Source of the DNA: Bacillota bacterium
GTDB lineage: Bacteria; Bacillota; DSM-12270; Thermacetogeniales; Thermacetogeniaceae
Reading direction: 5' to 3'
Length of the DNA stretch: 64,000 bases
Assembly: GCA_029907475.1 (NCBI GenBank)
Contig: JARYLU010000001.1
Coordinates: 62,001-126,000 of the forward strand
In this document: in pieces, positions 8,517 through 16,010 of the stretch
Layout of the letters: each line of letters opens with the position of its first letter
Position numbering within the stretch: the first letter of the stretch is position 1
Notes under the pieces: model-generated
What the model saw: only the letters and a program-made list of their open reading frames with translations
Told to the model about the DNA's origin: nothing
The model's database searches: none
Position numbers and translations under genes: made by a program

Positions 8517-9485
8517 ATGAAGCACGGAGTGAGGCGGTTTATTTGCTTTTGGAGCCTGATTACCCTGATACTATTTTTTTTCTTAAGCGGTTGCCGGGCT
8601 GCTCAAAATGAAAAAGCGGGAGGGAGCGCCAATCCTCCCCCTGCTCCGGTTACGGTTAAAGATGATTCAGGTACTGTTCTGGAGTTCAGCGCTTTCCCCA
8701 AGCGGATTGTTTCCCTTGCCCCGAGCAACACGGAAATCCTCTTCGCTTTAGGCTTGGAAGACCGGATTGTTGGTGTTACATCATACTGCGATTATCCTCC
8801 GGCAGCAAAGCATAAAACCAAAGTAGGCGATCTCCAGGCAAATCTAGAACAGATCATGGCGTTAAAACCGGATCTCGTTGTAGCTAAATGGACCCTCAAC
8901 AAAGATGCAGTAAGTAAGTTGCGAAAGTTAAAGATTCCTGTATTGTGCGTCGAGCCCGAGAGCATGGAAGGGGTCTACCGCGCGATCTTAATGGTTGCCC
9001 AGGCAACCGGTACCGAAGAAGCCGGAAGAAAAATTGTAGAGGAGATGAAGGCTAAACTTCGCAAAGTTGAGGAGAAGCTTGCGGGACTGCCTGCTTCCGA
9101 GCGGCTGAGGGTTTTTATTGAAGTAGGAGACGATCCCCTCTTTACCGCCGGGAGCAAAACCTTTATCAATGAGCTGGTGAATCGTGCCGGTGGGATTAAT
9201 ATCGCTCAGGACGTGCAGGGCTACCAGATGTATAGTAGTGAGGCTGTGGTAGAAAAGAACCCGGATGTTATTCTTGCTCCGGATAGTTATTATGTAGATG
9301 TCAGACAGATCATTAAAAAGCGTCCTGGCTGGGTACAAATTAAAGCCGTCCGGAACAATCGCATTATTCATGAACTTGATTCAAATTTAATCAACCGCCC
9401 GGGGCCCCGTGCGGCCGAAGCTGTGGCAGCAATTGCACGGGCATTTTATCCCGAAATTTTCCCGGAAAAATCCCAGGATGAATGA
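8517..9485 (+). CDS. btuF: ABC transporter substrate-binding lipoprotein (BtuF/FhuD fold)
   Basis: Captures a corrinoid or iron chelate outside the membrane and delivers it to the BtuC-type permease. Seen: a basic N-terminus, a hydrophobic stretch and a lipobox (FFFLSGC, lipidated Cys about residue 26). Then comes a class-III binding fold with RIVSLAPSNTEILFALGLED and VGVTSYCDYP near residues 65-100, and DVILAPDSYYV later. The context favours corrinoid, because cob(I)alamin adenosyltransferase is the fourth gene of the set. The exact ligand cannot be read from sequence. ATG 8517 follows AAGGAGG. The stop overlaps the next start (ATGA), so the system is one operon. Confidence 0.85.
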   Translation: MKHGVRRFICFWSLITLILFFFLSGCRAAQNEKAGGSANPPPAPVTVKDDSGTVLEFSAFPKRIVSLAPSNTEILFALGLEDRIVGVTSYCDYPPAAKHKTKVGDLQANLEQIMALKPDLVVAKWTLNKDAVSKLRKLKIPVLCVEPESMEGVYRAILMVAQATGTEEAGRKIVEEMKAKLRKVEEKLAGLPASERLRVFIEVGDDPLFTAGSKTFINELVNRAGGINIAQDVQGYQMYSSEAVVEKNPDVILAPDSYYVDVRQIIKKRPGWVQIKAVRNNRIIHELDSNLINRPGPRAAEAVAAIARAFYPEIFPEKSQDE

Positions 9486-10537
9486 TCATGTCCGGAACTA
9501 ACTGGTACTTCCGTTTGCTCTGTTGCCTCCTTATTCTTTTTTTGTTGCTTATTGTTTCTGCTTTGTTTAGCATAACGCTGGGAAGCGCGGCGATAACTCC
9601 CTGGGCGGCTTTAAAGGCACTGTTTATGCACCTTCCAGGGGGCGCAGCTTTAGCAAATAGCGGTTTGGACCCCACAGTTGAAGCGATCATCGTCCAGATC
9701 CGTCTCCCGCGCGTGATTTTAGCTCTTTTTGTAGGGGCCGCTTTGTCTACAGCCGGGGCTGCTCTTCAGGGGCTTTTGCGAAACCCTCTAGCAGACCCTT
9801 ATACGCTCGGAGTCTCCTCGGGGGCTGCGGTGGGGGCGGCGCTTACCTTAATTATCCTTCGCCAGGGTTCTCCCCTGGAAACGGCGACCCTGCCCCTGGC
9901 CGCTTTTCTGGGTGCCCTGGTTACAGGGCTCCTGGTTTACCACCTGGCACAAGTCGAGGGATACCTTGCAGTAGAAACCCTAATTCTTGCAGGGGTGATC
10001 ATGAGTTCTTTTATGTCCGCGATTCTCTCGTATTTGCTTACCGTTGCGGGGGAAAATCTCCACCAAATTGTATACTGGTTGATGGGGAATCTCGCGCTTC
10101 GAGGGAGTGAATATTTCATCTATACTTTGCCTTACCTGGCTGGTGGCATCATTGTGATGTGTTTATTCGGGCGCGAATTAAATATCATGACATTTGGCGA
10201 GGAAACAGCAGGACAACTGGGCATAGCAGTAGAAAAAACCAAACGAATATTACTCTTGGTTGCCACGCTCCTGACAGGTGTTGCCGTTGCCCTGGCGGGG
10301 ACGATTGGTTTTGTAGGGTTAATTGTTCCACACCTTATAAGGCTTCTTTTGGGTCCCGACCACCGGATCTTGCTTCCCGTTTCTGCCGCAGGAGGAGGTA
10401 TTTTTTTGATCTGGGCAGATACTGTTGCCCGGACAATCCTGGCACCCGTAGAACTTCCGGTAGGAGTGGTTACCGCCTTTTTAGGTGCCCCCTTTTTTGT
10501 GTATCTTTTGCGGACCCGGAAGCGCCGGGGTTTTTAG
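9482..10537 (+). CDS. btuC: ABC transporter permease (BtuC/FecCD family)
   Basis: Ten-helix permease that forms a homodimeric channel for corrinoid or siderophore import. Seen: about 351 residues, many hydrophobic helices, the family signature RLPRVILALFVGAALSTAGA, then LQGLLRNPLADPYTLGVSSG. The cytoplasmic coupling region is TIGFVGLIVPHLIRLLLGPDHR. Its ATG overlaps the stop of the binding-protein gene. The ATPase gene follows after 44 bases. Confidence 0.92.
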   Translation: MIMSGTNWYFRLLCCLLILFLLLIVSALFSITLGSAAITPWAALKALFMHLPGGAALANSGLDPTVEAIIVQIRLPRVILALFVGAALSTAGAALQGLLRNPLADPYTLGVSSGAAVGAALTLIILRQGSPLETATLPLAAFLGALVTGLLVYHLAQVEGYLAVETLILAGVIMSSFMSAILSYLLTVAGENLHQIVYWLMGNLALRGSEYFIYTLPYLAGGIIVMCLFGRELNIMTFGEETAGQLGIAVEKTKRILLLVATLLTGVAVALAGTIGFVGLIVPHLIRLLLGPDHRILLPVSAAGGGIFLIWADTVARTILAPVELPVGVVTAFLGAPFFVYLLRTRKRRGF

Positions 10538-10581
10538 GTTAACAGTCAACTCAGCAGGATTTCGCTTGGGGAGATTCTGAG

Positions 10582-11907
10582 ATGGAGGCAGTCCTTAAAG
10601 TACATGACGTCGAGTGTCGTTACGGAGCCCACCCTGCCCTTCAGGGGGTGAGCCTGGTAGTTCCGCGCGGCATTTTCCTCGGATTAATTGGCCCTAATGC
10701 CGCCGGCAAATCTACCCTTCTGAAAACCCTGGCAGCCACTCTTAAACCAAAAAGAGGAGTAGTTCTTTTTAACGGTACCGAGCTAGATAAAATTTCAAGA
10801 CGCGCCTTTGCGCAACACGTTTCTGTTGTTCCTCAGGAAGCAACCGTGAGCTTCCCCTTTTCCGTTTATGAGGTGGTCATGATGGGACGCCACCCTCATT
10901 TAGGGAGGTTTATCCGGGAAAGCGAGCGGGATTTTGCCATTGTCAGGGAGGCAATGGATGCGGCAAACTGCTGGCATTTAAGGGACCGCAATATTCTTGA
11001 AATCAGCGGAGGAGAGCGCCAACGGGTAATTCTGGCACGGGCGCTTGCACAGGAACCAGAAGTAATTTTATTGGATGAGCCGACAAACCATCTTGATCTA
11101 ACTGCCCAGTTAGAGATCCTCGGCGTTCTTAAGAACCTCAACGCCCAGCGGGGGTTAACGGTGCTCGCCGTTTTTCACGATCTTAATCTTGCCTCCCAAT
11201 TCAGCGATCAGTTGATTCTACTTCACGAGGGAAAGATTTTTTCCGCGGGTACCCCGGAAAGCGTTCTTACAAGAGAAATGATCCGGGCTGTCTACGGGAC
11301 CGATGTCCTGGTCATTAAACATCCCTTGACAGGTTCGCCCCAGGTTGTCCTTTTACCCCGTTTTCACGAGAGAAAACCTGCGCTTTCTCAACTCCACTTC
11401 CATCTCATTTGCGGTGGAGGCATAGGGGCACCTTTAATGGGTCAGTTAACCAGAATGGGGTATCTTGTTTCGGTAGGGGTTCTGAATATCAAGGATACGG
11501 ATTGGGAGGTTGCGCAGGCTCTTGGTCTACCTGTTGCTGAAGAAAAGCCTTTTTCTCCGATTGGGAACGAGGCATATCAGGCAAATTTAAAGTTGGCCCG
11601 GGCAGCTGATGCGGTTTTCCTTTTGGATATTCCTTTTGGTTACGGCAACCTTCCTAACGTCCAGATCCTCGAACCTCTTCTTGCTTCCCAAAAACGTTGC
11701 TTTTTAGTAGACCCCGTACATTTGCCGGAACGGGATTATACGGGGGGAAGGGCGGTAGGTCTGGTTGCAGCACTCCGGGAACGGAGTTTATCTTGCATCC
11801 CCGACCAGCAAGCCGTTCTTCAGGTGATCCACGGGCTAGGAAAGGAGAAGGACAATGCAGAGACCGCGGTTAGAGAAGGGTCTTATTCAGGTTTATACAG
11901 GAAATAG
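10582..11907 (+). CDS. btuD: ABC transporter ATPase (BtuD-like) with extra C-terminal domain
   Basis: Drives the BtuC-type permease by ATP hydrolysis. Seen: residues 1-255 form a standard ABC domain with Walker A GPNAAGKSTLLK, signature ISGGERQRV, Walker B VILLDEPTNHLD and H-loop VFHDLN. Residues about 270-440 are an extra domain of roughly 170 residues starting HLICGGGIGAPLMGQLTRMG and containing FLLDIPFGYGNLP and CFLVDPVHLPERD. It looks like a glycine-rich alpha/beta nucleotide-type fold. It does not resemble CbiZ, the amidohydrolase known to be fused to some corrinoid ATPases, and I cannot assign it. The 3' end overlaps the adenosyltransferase gene by 53 bases. Confidence 0.9.
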   Translation: MEAVLKVHDVECRYGAHPALQGVSLVVPRGIFLGLIGPNAAGKSTLLKTLAATLKPKRGVVLFNGTELDKISRRAFAQHVSVVPQEATVSFPFSVYEVVMMGRHPHLGRFIRESERDFAIVREAMDAANCWHLRDRNILEISGGERQRVILARALAQEPEVILLDEPTNHLDLTAQLEILGVLKNLNAQRGLTVLAVFHDLNLASQFSDQLILLHEGKIFSAGTPESVLTREMIRAVYGTDVLVIKHPLTGSPQVVLLPRFHERKPALSQLHFHLICGGGIGAPLMGQLTRMGYLVSVGVLNIKDTDWEVAQALGLPVAEEKPFSPIGNEAYQANLKLARAADAVFLLDIPFGYGNLPNVQILEPLLASQKRCFLVDPVHLPERDYTGGRAVGLVAALRERSLSCIPDQQAVLQVIHGLGKEKDNAETAVREGSYSGLYRK

Positions 11908-12451
11908 CAAAGGTAAAACTACTGCCTCCCTGGGGCTTGCCCTGCGCGCGATCGGACACGGCTTTCGGGTTTGCGTGGTCCAATTTTTAAAGGGAGGGGC
12001 CTATACCGGGGAATTGTTTGCTGCGCAGAGGCTGTACCCCAATCTCGTTGTTCGCCAGTATGGAATAACCTGCCCGTACAGCGCCTTAATCAGGCAGGGA
12101 GAGGCAGCTTGCCGGGGGTGTGGCGGGTGTTTCACCGAAAAAGGTAAGGGTACGGAAGAAAATCGAAAACTTGCTCAACTGGGTCTAAGAGCGGCTGAAG
12201 ATATCATCCGTTCAGAAGAGTACGATGTCGTCATCCTTGACGAAATTAATAACGCTTTTTACTACGAGCTTCTTTCTGTAGATGAGGTCCTGCCGTTACT
12301 TGCCGGCAAACCTCCTCAAGTTGAAGTGATTCTCACGGGACGCCATGCTCCCCCTGAAATAATTGCGCAGGCGGATTTAGTTACCGAAATGAATTTGGTT
12401 AAGCACCCTTATGAAAAGGGAGTTCCCAGCCGGCGCGGGATTGAGTATTAG
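11855..12451 (+). CDS. cobO: Cob(I)alamin adenosyltransferase (CobO/BtuR type)
   Basis: Transfers the 5'-deoxyadenosyl group of ATP to cob(I)alamin or its precursors. Seen: the P-loop GLIQVYTGNSKGKTTASLGL at the N-terminus, VCVVQFLKGG, and a Walker B-like VVILDEINNAFYYELL. The end is HPYEKGVPSRRGIEY, as usual in the family. Between residues about 69 and 90 there is a cysteine-rich stretch (TCPYSAL, then CRGCGGCF) that could bind metal. ATG 11855 follows AAAGGAGAAGG. The gene completes an uptake-and-activation operon for corrinoids. Confidence 0.93.
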   Translation: MQRPRLEKGLIQVYTGNSKGKTTASLGLALRAIGHGFRVCVVQFLKGGAYTGELFAAQRLYPNLVVRQYGITCPYSALIRQGEAACRGCGGCFTEKGKGTEENRKLAQLGLRAAEDIIRSEEYDVVILDEINNAFYYELLSVDEVLPLLAGKPPQVEVILTGRHAPPEIIAQADLVTEMNLVKHPYEKGVPSRRGIEY

Positions 12452-12490
12452 CCCTTAAAGAGGAATTTCTCAAGCAAAGGACGAAATTAC

Positions 12491-12985
12491 TTGAGGGTTG
12501 GAGAATTTATCGCGGGGAGGTTAGAAAGATTATCGATGGTTGAAAAAATAAATAACCAGAAGCTGCGTTTAAAAGTTCGATTTGACTACCGTGGGGAAGG
12601 GAAATCCGGGCGTGTTTTTTGGAGAAACAAAGAGGGAGAACAGGTTGCAGAAGAAATCAGGGAGCAAAAAGCAATTCTACTGCGCAATATTCCAATCCAG
12701 GGTGTCCAAATCTTGGAAATCAACACAAATGGAGAAATTTACACAGTCAGGGACGACGGTTCGGGTCGGGATGTTGCCTTTGCGCCTATAGAGTTTATTG
12801 TTGAGGCAGATACCATCGAAGACGTTCTTTCCTTTCTTTTAAGAGAAGAATTCCGAAAAATAGAAGTACTTCATCCGGCTGAATTTACTTTAGACAGGCA
12901 TGAGATTGAGCGGATCATCTATAAAATGAACGAGGAGTTGCGAACTTACCGGCTTTACCTGGAAAAAAGGTTAGCTTCCAAGTAA
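12491..12985 (+). CDS. Uncharacterised protein, 164 residues
   Basis: I do not recognise this protein. Seen: a soluble, strongly charged sequence without membrane segments or signal peptide. The centre is beta-rich (AILLRNIPIQGVQILEINTN) and the C-terminus helical and basic (IERIIYKMNEELRTYRLYLE). Codon use matches the neighbours. TTG 12491 has AAAGGA nine bases upstream; ATG 12536 is an alternative with a ribosome site somewhat too far away. It lies 39 bases after cobO, but nothing in it suggests corrinoid metabolism. Confidence 0.65.
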   Translation: MRVGEFIAGRLERLSMVEKINNQKLRLKVRFDYRGEGKSGRVFWRNKEGEQVAEEIREQKAILLRNIPIQGVQILEINTNGEIYTVRDDGSGRDVAFAPIEFIVEADTIEDVLSFLLREEFRKIEVLHPAEFTLDRHEIERIIYKMNEELRTYRLYLEKRLASK

Positions 12986-13063
12986 CTTTCGCTTAAAGAA
13001 TTTCAATTGTTAAAGCGATAATTATTGAAAGGTATTTAAAAAGGCTTTAACGCATTTCCGGGG

Positions 13064-13930
13064 GTGGCATGGGTGAAAGTTTCTCCTGATCAGATCGTGC
13101 AGCGCGTTAGGGATCTACCTGCTTTACCCCAAATTGTTGCCCGGGTTTTAAAACTTACGGACGATCCTGACTCTACCGTTAAAGAACTGAACGACGCCAT
13201 CTGCCAGGATCAGGCGCTCACAGCGAAGGTGCTCCGGCTGGCGAACTCTGCTTATTACGGATTTCCCCGCCGGATTAGCACCATTATTGAAGCAATTGTC
13301 ATTTTAGGTTTTAACACGATTCGAAATTTAGTACTTGCGGTTTCGGTTCATAATTTACTCAGCAAGGAGGTACCGGGTTACCAGTTAGGGCGCGGAGAAT
13401 TATGGCGCCATTCGATTGCCTGCGCGATGGCGGCGCGAACCCTGGCCCGGCGCACCCGGTTCCCGTCTCCTGACCAGGCCTTTATTGCGGGGCTTTTACA
13501 TGACATCGGCAAGGTGATCCTGAGTGTTTATGTCAGCGAAACGTTCGGTGAATTGATTAAAAAAGTACATGAAGCAAAAATTCCATTTCCGCAGGCGGAA
13601 GAAGAGATTTTAGGGTTTACGCACGCAGTGATCGGCTCAAAAGTAGCAGATAAATGGAATTTGCCCCTTCCCCTCGTGGAAGCAATTGCCTTTCATCATA
13701 GTCCCCTGAATGCGAAGGAAAATCCCAAACTTACTGTTCTCGTACACCTTGCGGATGCCCTCTGCATGATGATGGGAATTGGTCTGGGGGGAGATGGTTT
13801 ATATTATCCTCTCGTTCCGGAGGCACTTTCCATAGTGGGTTTGAAAGCGGAAGATCTTGAGGTGATTATGGGAGAATTAGGAGATTTGTTTGCGGATGAA
13901 AACACCTTCCTCTCCGGTGACGAAAAATAG
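13064..13930 (+). CDS. HDOD domain protein
   Basis: Signal-output protein of the HD-related HDOD class. Seen: residues about 10-210 match the domain: RDLPALPQIVARVLKLTDDP, then ICQDQALTAKVLRLANSAYYG, ISTIIEAIVILGFNTIRNL, and an HD-like AGLLHDIGKVIL with AIAFHHSP. Some HD residues are kept, though the family is generally non-catalytic and not all phosphodiesterase ligands are evident. Length is 288 residues. GTG 13064 is preceded by a G-rich ribosome site. It stands between unrelated genes, so its pathway cannot be inferred. Confidence 0.88.
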   Translation: MAWVKVSPDQIVQRVRDLPALPQIVARVLKLTDDPDSTVKELNDAICQDQALTAKVLRLANSAYYGFPRRISTIIEAIVILGFNTIRNLVLAVSVHNLLSKEVPGYQLGRGELWRHSIACAMAARTLARRTRFPSPDQAFIAGLLHDIGKVILSVYVSETFGELIKKVHEAKIPFPQAEEEILGFTHAVIGSKVADKWNLPLPLVEAIAFHHSPLNAKENPKLTVLVHLADALCMMMGIGLGGDGLYYPLVPEALSIVGLKAEDLEVIMGELGDLFADENTFLSGDEK

Positions 13931-14006
13931 CCGGCCTGCATAAAAAGCAAGCAAAATGCGTAAACAGATCATAGCTTGAATTGTTCCAGGAATTGGGGGA
14001 GTGATA

Positions 14007-14483
14007 GTGCCAGGGAGTTTTTTTGACAGATTGGAAAGATGGGAAAAGAGTTTACATGGTTTTTTACTCGTTTGCTTTCTTGGTCTGGTGACCTTACAAG
14101 CGTTGTTCACAAAAGAACCCTTTCGGTTCTATTTAAGTTTTGCAGAACGGCTGGAAGGGGTTTCCTGGCCTGATCAGGAACTTCCTGCTGTGGGCCGGGC
14201 GGAGGAGCGCGTGGGGAAGATCCAAATCACTTTGGTCGGGTACTTTTCTCTGCCCCGCGCTGCGGTTTTGATCAACGGCCGGCAGGTAGCAAATTTTAAG
14301 GAACGGGAAATTTGGGTTAAAGTAAAAGAAGGAGACGAAATTGAAATTGACGGTTCTGCTTATGCGTGTCCTTTAACTTTCCGGGTTTCACAAGTTTCAC
14401 CGGCAGTAATCTCACCGCGGGTAAACTATCGGATTGGGACCGCTGGTACGCGGGTAAGTCTGGGTGAGGTAAGGATGAAATGA
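14007..14483 (+). CDS. Uncharacterised single-pass membrane protein
   Basis: Not recognised. Seen: about 158 residues with one N-terminal membrane helix (FLLVCFLGLVTLQALF), followed by an extracytoplasmic beta-rich part with VGYFSLPRAAVLINGRQVAN and KVKEGDEIEIDGSAYAC. The pattern resembles a small carbohydrate- or wall-associated domain, but I claim no function. GTG 14007 is favoured over GTG 14001 because GGGGGAG (13995-14000) then sits at a workable distance. Only 21 bases separate it from the hutP-family gene, so cotranscription is likely. Confidence 0.65.
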   Translation: MPGSFFDRLERWEKSLHGFLLVCFLGLVTLQALFTKEPFRFYLSFAERLEGVSWPDQELPAVGRAEERVGKIQITLVGYFSLPRAAVLINGRQVANFKEREIWVKVKEGDEIEIDGSAYACPLTFRVSQVSPAVISPRVNYRIGTAGTRVSLGEVRMK

Positions 14484-14504
14484 AAGGTTTTTGAGGTGAT
14501 AAAC

Positions 14505-14921
14505 TTGAACGGATATGGAAGCCGGCAGGTTGCTGCAATTGCTGTTTTGATGGCCCTTACAGAAACCCGCGAGGAAGAGGTCAGGAAAAAGGCCGAGTTT
14601 GCGAAATTGGGCATCAAAACCGCCGCCGTGGACCTGGGGGGAGAATTTATTGGTTCGGTGAAAAAATTTATCGAGCGCGGCATTGTTGCCGCTAAAAGAG
14701 AAGGTGTCATTAAAGAAACGCACAGTGACGAGGGAGCGGTTGCCGGTGCCGCGCGAGAAGCTCTGAGCCAGATCAGCCCGAAGGCGATTGGTTTTAATGT
14801 GGGAGGTAAGATGGGAATCGCTCGTTACAAGGATCACATCAGTGTCGCCGTTTTTTTCGGGATCGGACTCCTTCATTTAGACGAGGTTGCGATTGGTTTG
14901 GGCCACCGCGCCGTCCCTTGA
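14505..14921 (+). CDS. hutP: HutP-family RNA-binding protein
   Basis: In Bacillus, HutP is a hexameric, L-histidine- and Mg-dependent antiterminator that binds NAG triplets in the hut leader. Seen: GYGSRQVAAIAVLMALTETR at the start, KTAAVDLGGEF, DEGAVAGAAREALSQISPKA and the C-terminal IGLLHLDEVAIGLGHRAVP, where family histidines are retained. About 138 residues, slightly shorter than the Bacillus protein (about 148). TTG 14505 is chosen because GAGGTGAT lies just in front; GTG 14496 is inside that ribosome site. No hut genes are nearby. It is followed by aroH and, 1.1 kb on, by the GAG-repeat trp leader, so an aromatic-pathway target is possible (inference). Confidence 0.85.
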   Translation: MNGYGSRQVAAIAVLMALTETREEEVRKKAEFAKLGIKTAAVDLGGEFIGSVKKFIERGIVAAKREGVIKETHSDEGAVAGAAREALSQISPKAIGFNVGGKMGIARYKDHISVAVFFGIGLLHLDEVAIGLGHRAVP

Positions 14922-14933
14922 GGAGGGTTGGGA

Positions 14934-15305
14934 GTGAGAGAGGTTTGGGTCCGGGGCATCCGCGGGGCCGTTACAGTACCGGAAAATTCACCGCGCGCGA
15001 TCTGTGAAGCTACCAAGGAGTTGCTTACATTAATTGTTAAGGAAAATCAAATCAGTGTTGAGGATATCGTCAGTATTATTTTTTCCGTTTCGGTCGATTT
15101 AAATGCTACCTTTCCTGCGGAAGCGGCCCGGGAACTCGGTTGGACGATGGTCCCCTTGCTTTGTACGACAGAAATACCCGTTCCCGGCTCCCTGGAAAAG
15201 TGTATCCGGGTTTTAGTTCACGCGTACCTGGCACGGTCGCAGGCGGAGGTACGGCATGTTTACCTTGGGGATGCCGTAAAATTGAGACCGGATCTTCGTG
15301 GCTAA
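14934..15305 (+). CDS. aroH: Chorismate mutase (AroH class)
   Basis: Isomerises chorismate to prephenate, the branch toward Phe and Tyr. Seen: a compact monofunctional AroH trimer-type protein of 123 residues. Active-site positions match B. subtilis AroH: Arg in VRGIRGAVTV, Glu in CTTEIPVPGSLE, Arg in KCIRVL, Tyr in RHVYLGDAVKLRPDL. GTG 14934 is chosen because GAGGAGG precedes it by seven bases. The gene sits 13 bases after the HutP-family gene and upstream of the trp-aro block, consistent with a shared aromatic locus. Confidence 0.95.
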   Translation: MREVWVRGIRGAVTVPENSPRAICEATKELLTLIVKENQISVEDIVSIIFSVSVDLNATFPAEAARELGWTMVPLLCTTEIPVPGSLEKCIRVLVHAYLARSQAEVRHVYLGDAVKLRPDLRG

Positions 15306-15574
15306 ACCACCTCCCCACGAAAAGAGTTTTTCCGCTCCACCGAGCTTGCTCTACTTCAGTTGTTCCTGAATTCAGGGCGCCCCCTGCCTTTTGCCCTGCC
15401 AGCACTCTCTTGCGGACTTGATGGAATCTGGCAGTTCTTCCCTGCGAGTTGGAACCTAAGCAATATCTGCCCCATTTTCCTGGTTTTCAGCGGCTTTAAA
15501 AAGAGGGAACCTCCTTATCGCAGGGAATTATGTTGAGCGGATACCACAAAGAAAAGAACAAGCCTAAAAAATAG
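15306..15574. other. Gene-free stretch between aroH and the ferredoxin promoter
   Basis: About 270 bases with no open frame that shows family features. A small palindrome (CCTGAATTCAGG near 15366) is visible. There is no clear terminator for aroH and no RNA gene I can fold by eye. It could hold a decayed gene, but I see no recognisable remnant. Confidence 0.4.
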
Positions 15575-15604
15575 TTGACAGATCTTTTTCGGTCTTGCTA
15601 TTAT
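15575..15604 (+). promoter_or_regulatory. Sigma-A promoter for ferredoxin (and perhaps trp operon)
   Basis: TTGACA (15575-15580) and TATTAT (15599-15604) are separated by 18 bases, with an AT-rich upstream stretch. Transcription would start about 35 bases before the ferredoxin ATG. No terminator lies between the ferredoxin and the trp leader, so it may also serve trpE. Confidence 0.8.
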
Positions 15605-15648
15605 CAATAGGGCTATTTAATTTTTAAAAAGGGAGAGGAGATACAAGG

Positions 15649-15828
15649 ATGCCGCCGAAAGTTGATCTCGACAAGTGTACTGGTTGTGGGACGTGTGTGG
15701 ATGTTTGCCCGAGTGAAGTCTTCGTAATCGAAAACGAAAAATGTAAAGTTGCGCGACCGGATGATTGCACGGCGTGTGAGAGTTGCACCGAAGAGTGTCC
15801 CGAGGAGGCCATTACTTTAGAGGAGTAA
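15649..15828 (+). CDS. 4Fe-4S ferredoxin, 59 residues
   Basis: Small soluble electron carrier with two [4Fe-4S] clusters. Seen: two cysteine motifs, DKCTGCGTCVDVCPSEV near residues 8-24 and DDCTACESCTEECPEEA near residues 38-54. Each provides CxxCxxC plus a distant CP, and the tail is acidic. The ATG follows GGGAGAGGAG. The gene has its own strong promoter. It lies directly ahead of the trp leader, but its partner enzyme cannot be named from the sequence. Confidence 0.96.
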   Translation: MPPKVDLDKCTGCGTCVDVCPSEVFVIENEKCKVARPDDCTACESCTEECPEEAITLEE

Positions 15829-15955
15829 TTTTGGGAAGCCCTCTACTCGAAAGGGGACATAGAAAAGGCGGCCAGGAGACGAAACGGATGTAGTTTTATG
15901 CTGCAAGGGGGGAGCCGCGCAGTTGAGTCCTCCTAAGAGGGGGGTCAGTACAAAA

Positions 15956-16010
15956 GAGAATATTGAGATGAGATGAGTCGAGTTGAGAAAGGAGAGAAAG
16001 TCGAGATGAG
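15956..16010 (+). promoter_or_regulatory. GAG-triplet array in the trp leader (TRAP-type RNA-binding site)
   Basis: GAG triplets begin at 15956, 15965, 15970, 15975, 15980, 15985, 15992 (overlapping one at 15994), 16003 and 16008, with AAG at 15998. Five successive triplets have the exact two-base spacing used by TRAP (MtrB), which binds about eleven (G/U)AG repeats in trp leaders when loaded with tryptophan. The last triplet ends 16 bases before a terminator hairpin, close to the Bacillus geometry. The array also covers the AAAGGAG ribosome site and ATG 16006 of trpE, so binding could block translation as well as act on termination. mtrB itself is not in the window. A HutP-family protein, which also reads NAG triplets, is encoded nearby. 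Confidence 0.75.

Noticed and set aside
15140-15421. Plus-strand frame of 93 codons overlapping aroH and the gap after it
   Set aside because: It reads aroH out of frame, has no ribosome site and looks like noise.
15956-16010. Short tandem repeat or CRISPR-like array
   Set aside because: The unit is a three-base core with two-base spacers, far too short for CRISPR, and its position before the trp attenuator explains it better as an RNA-binding site.
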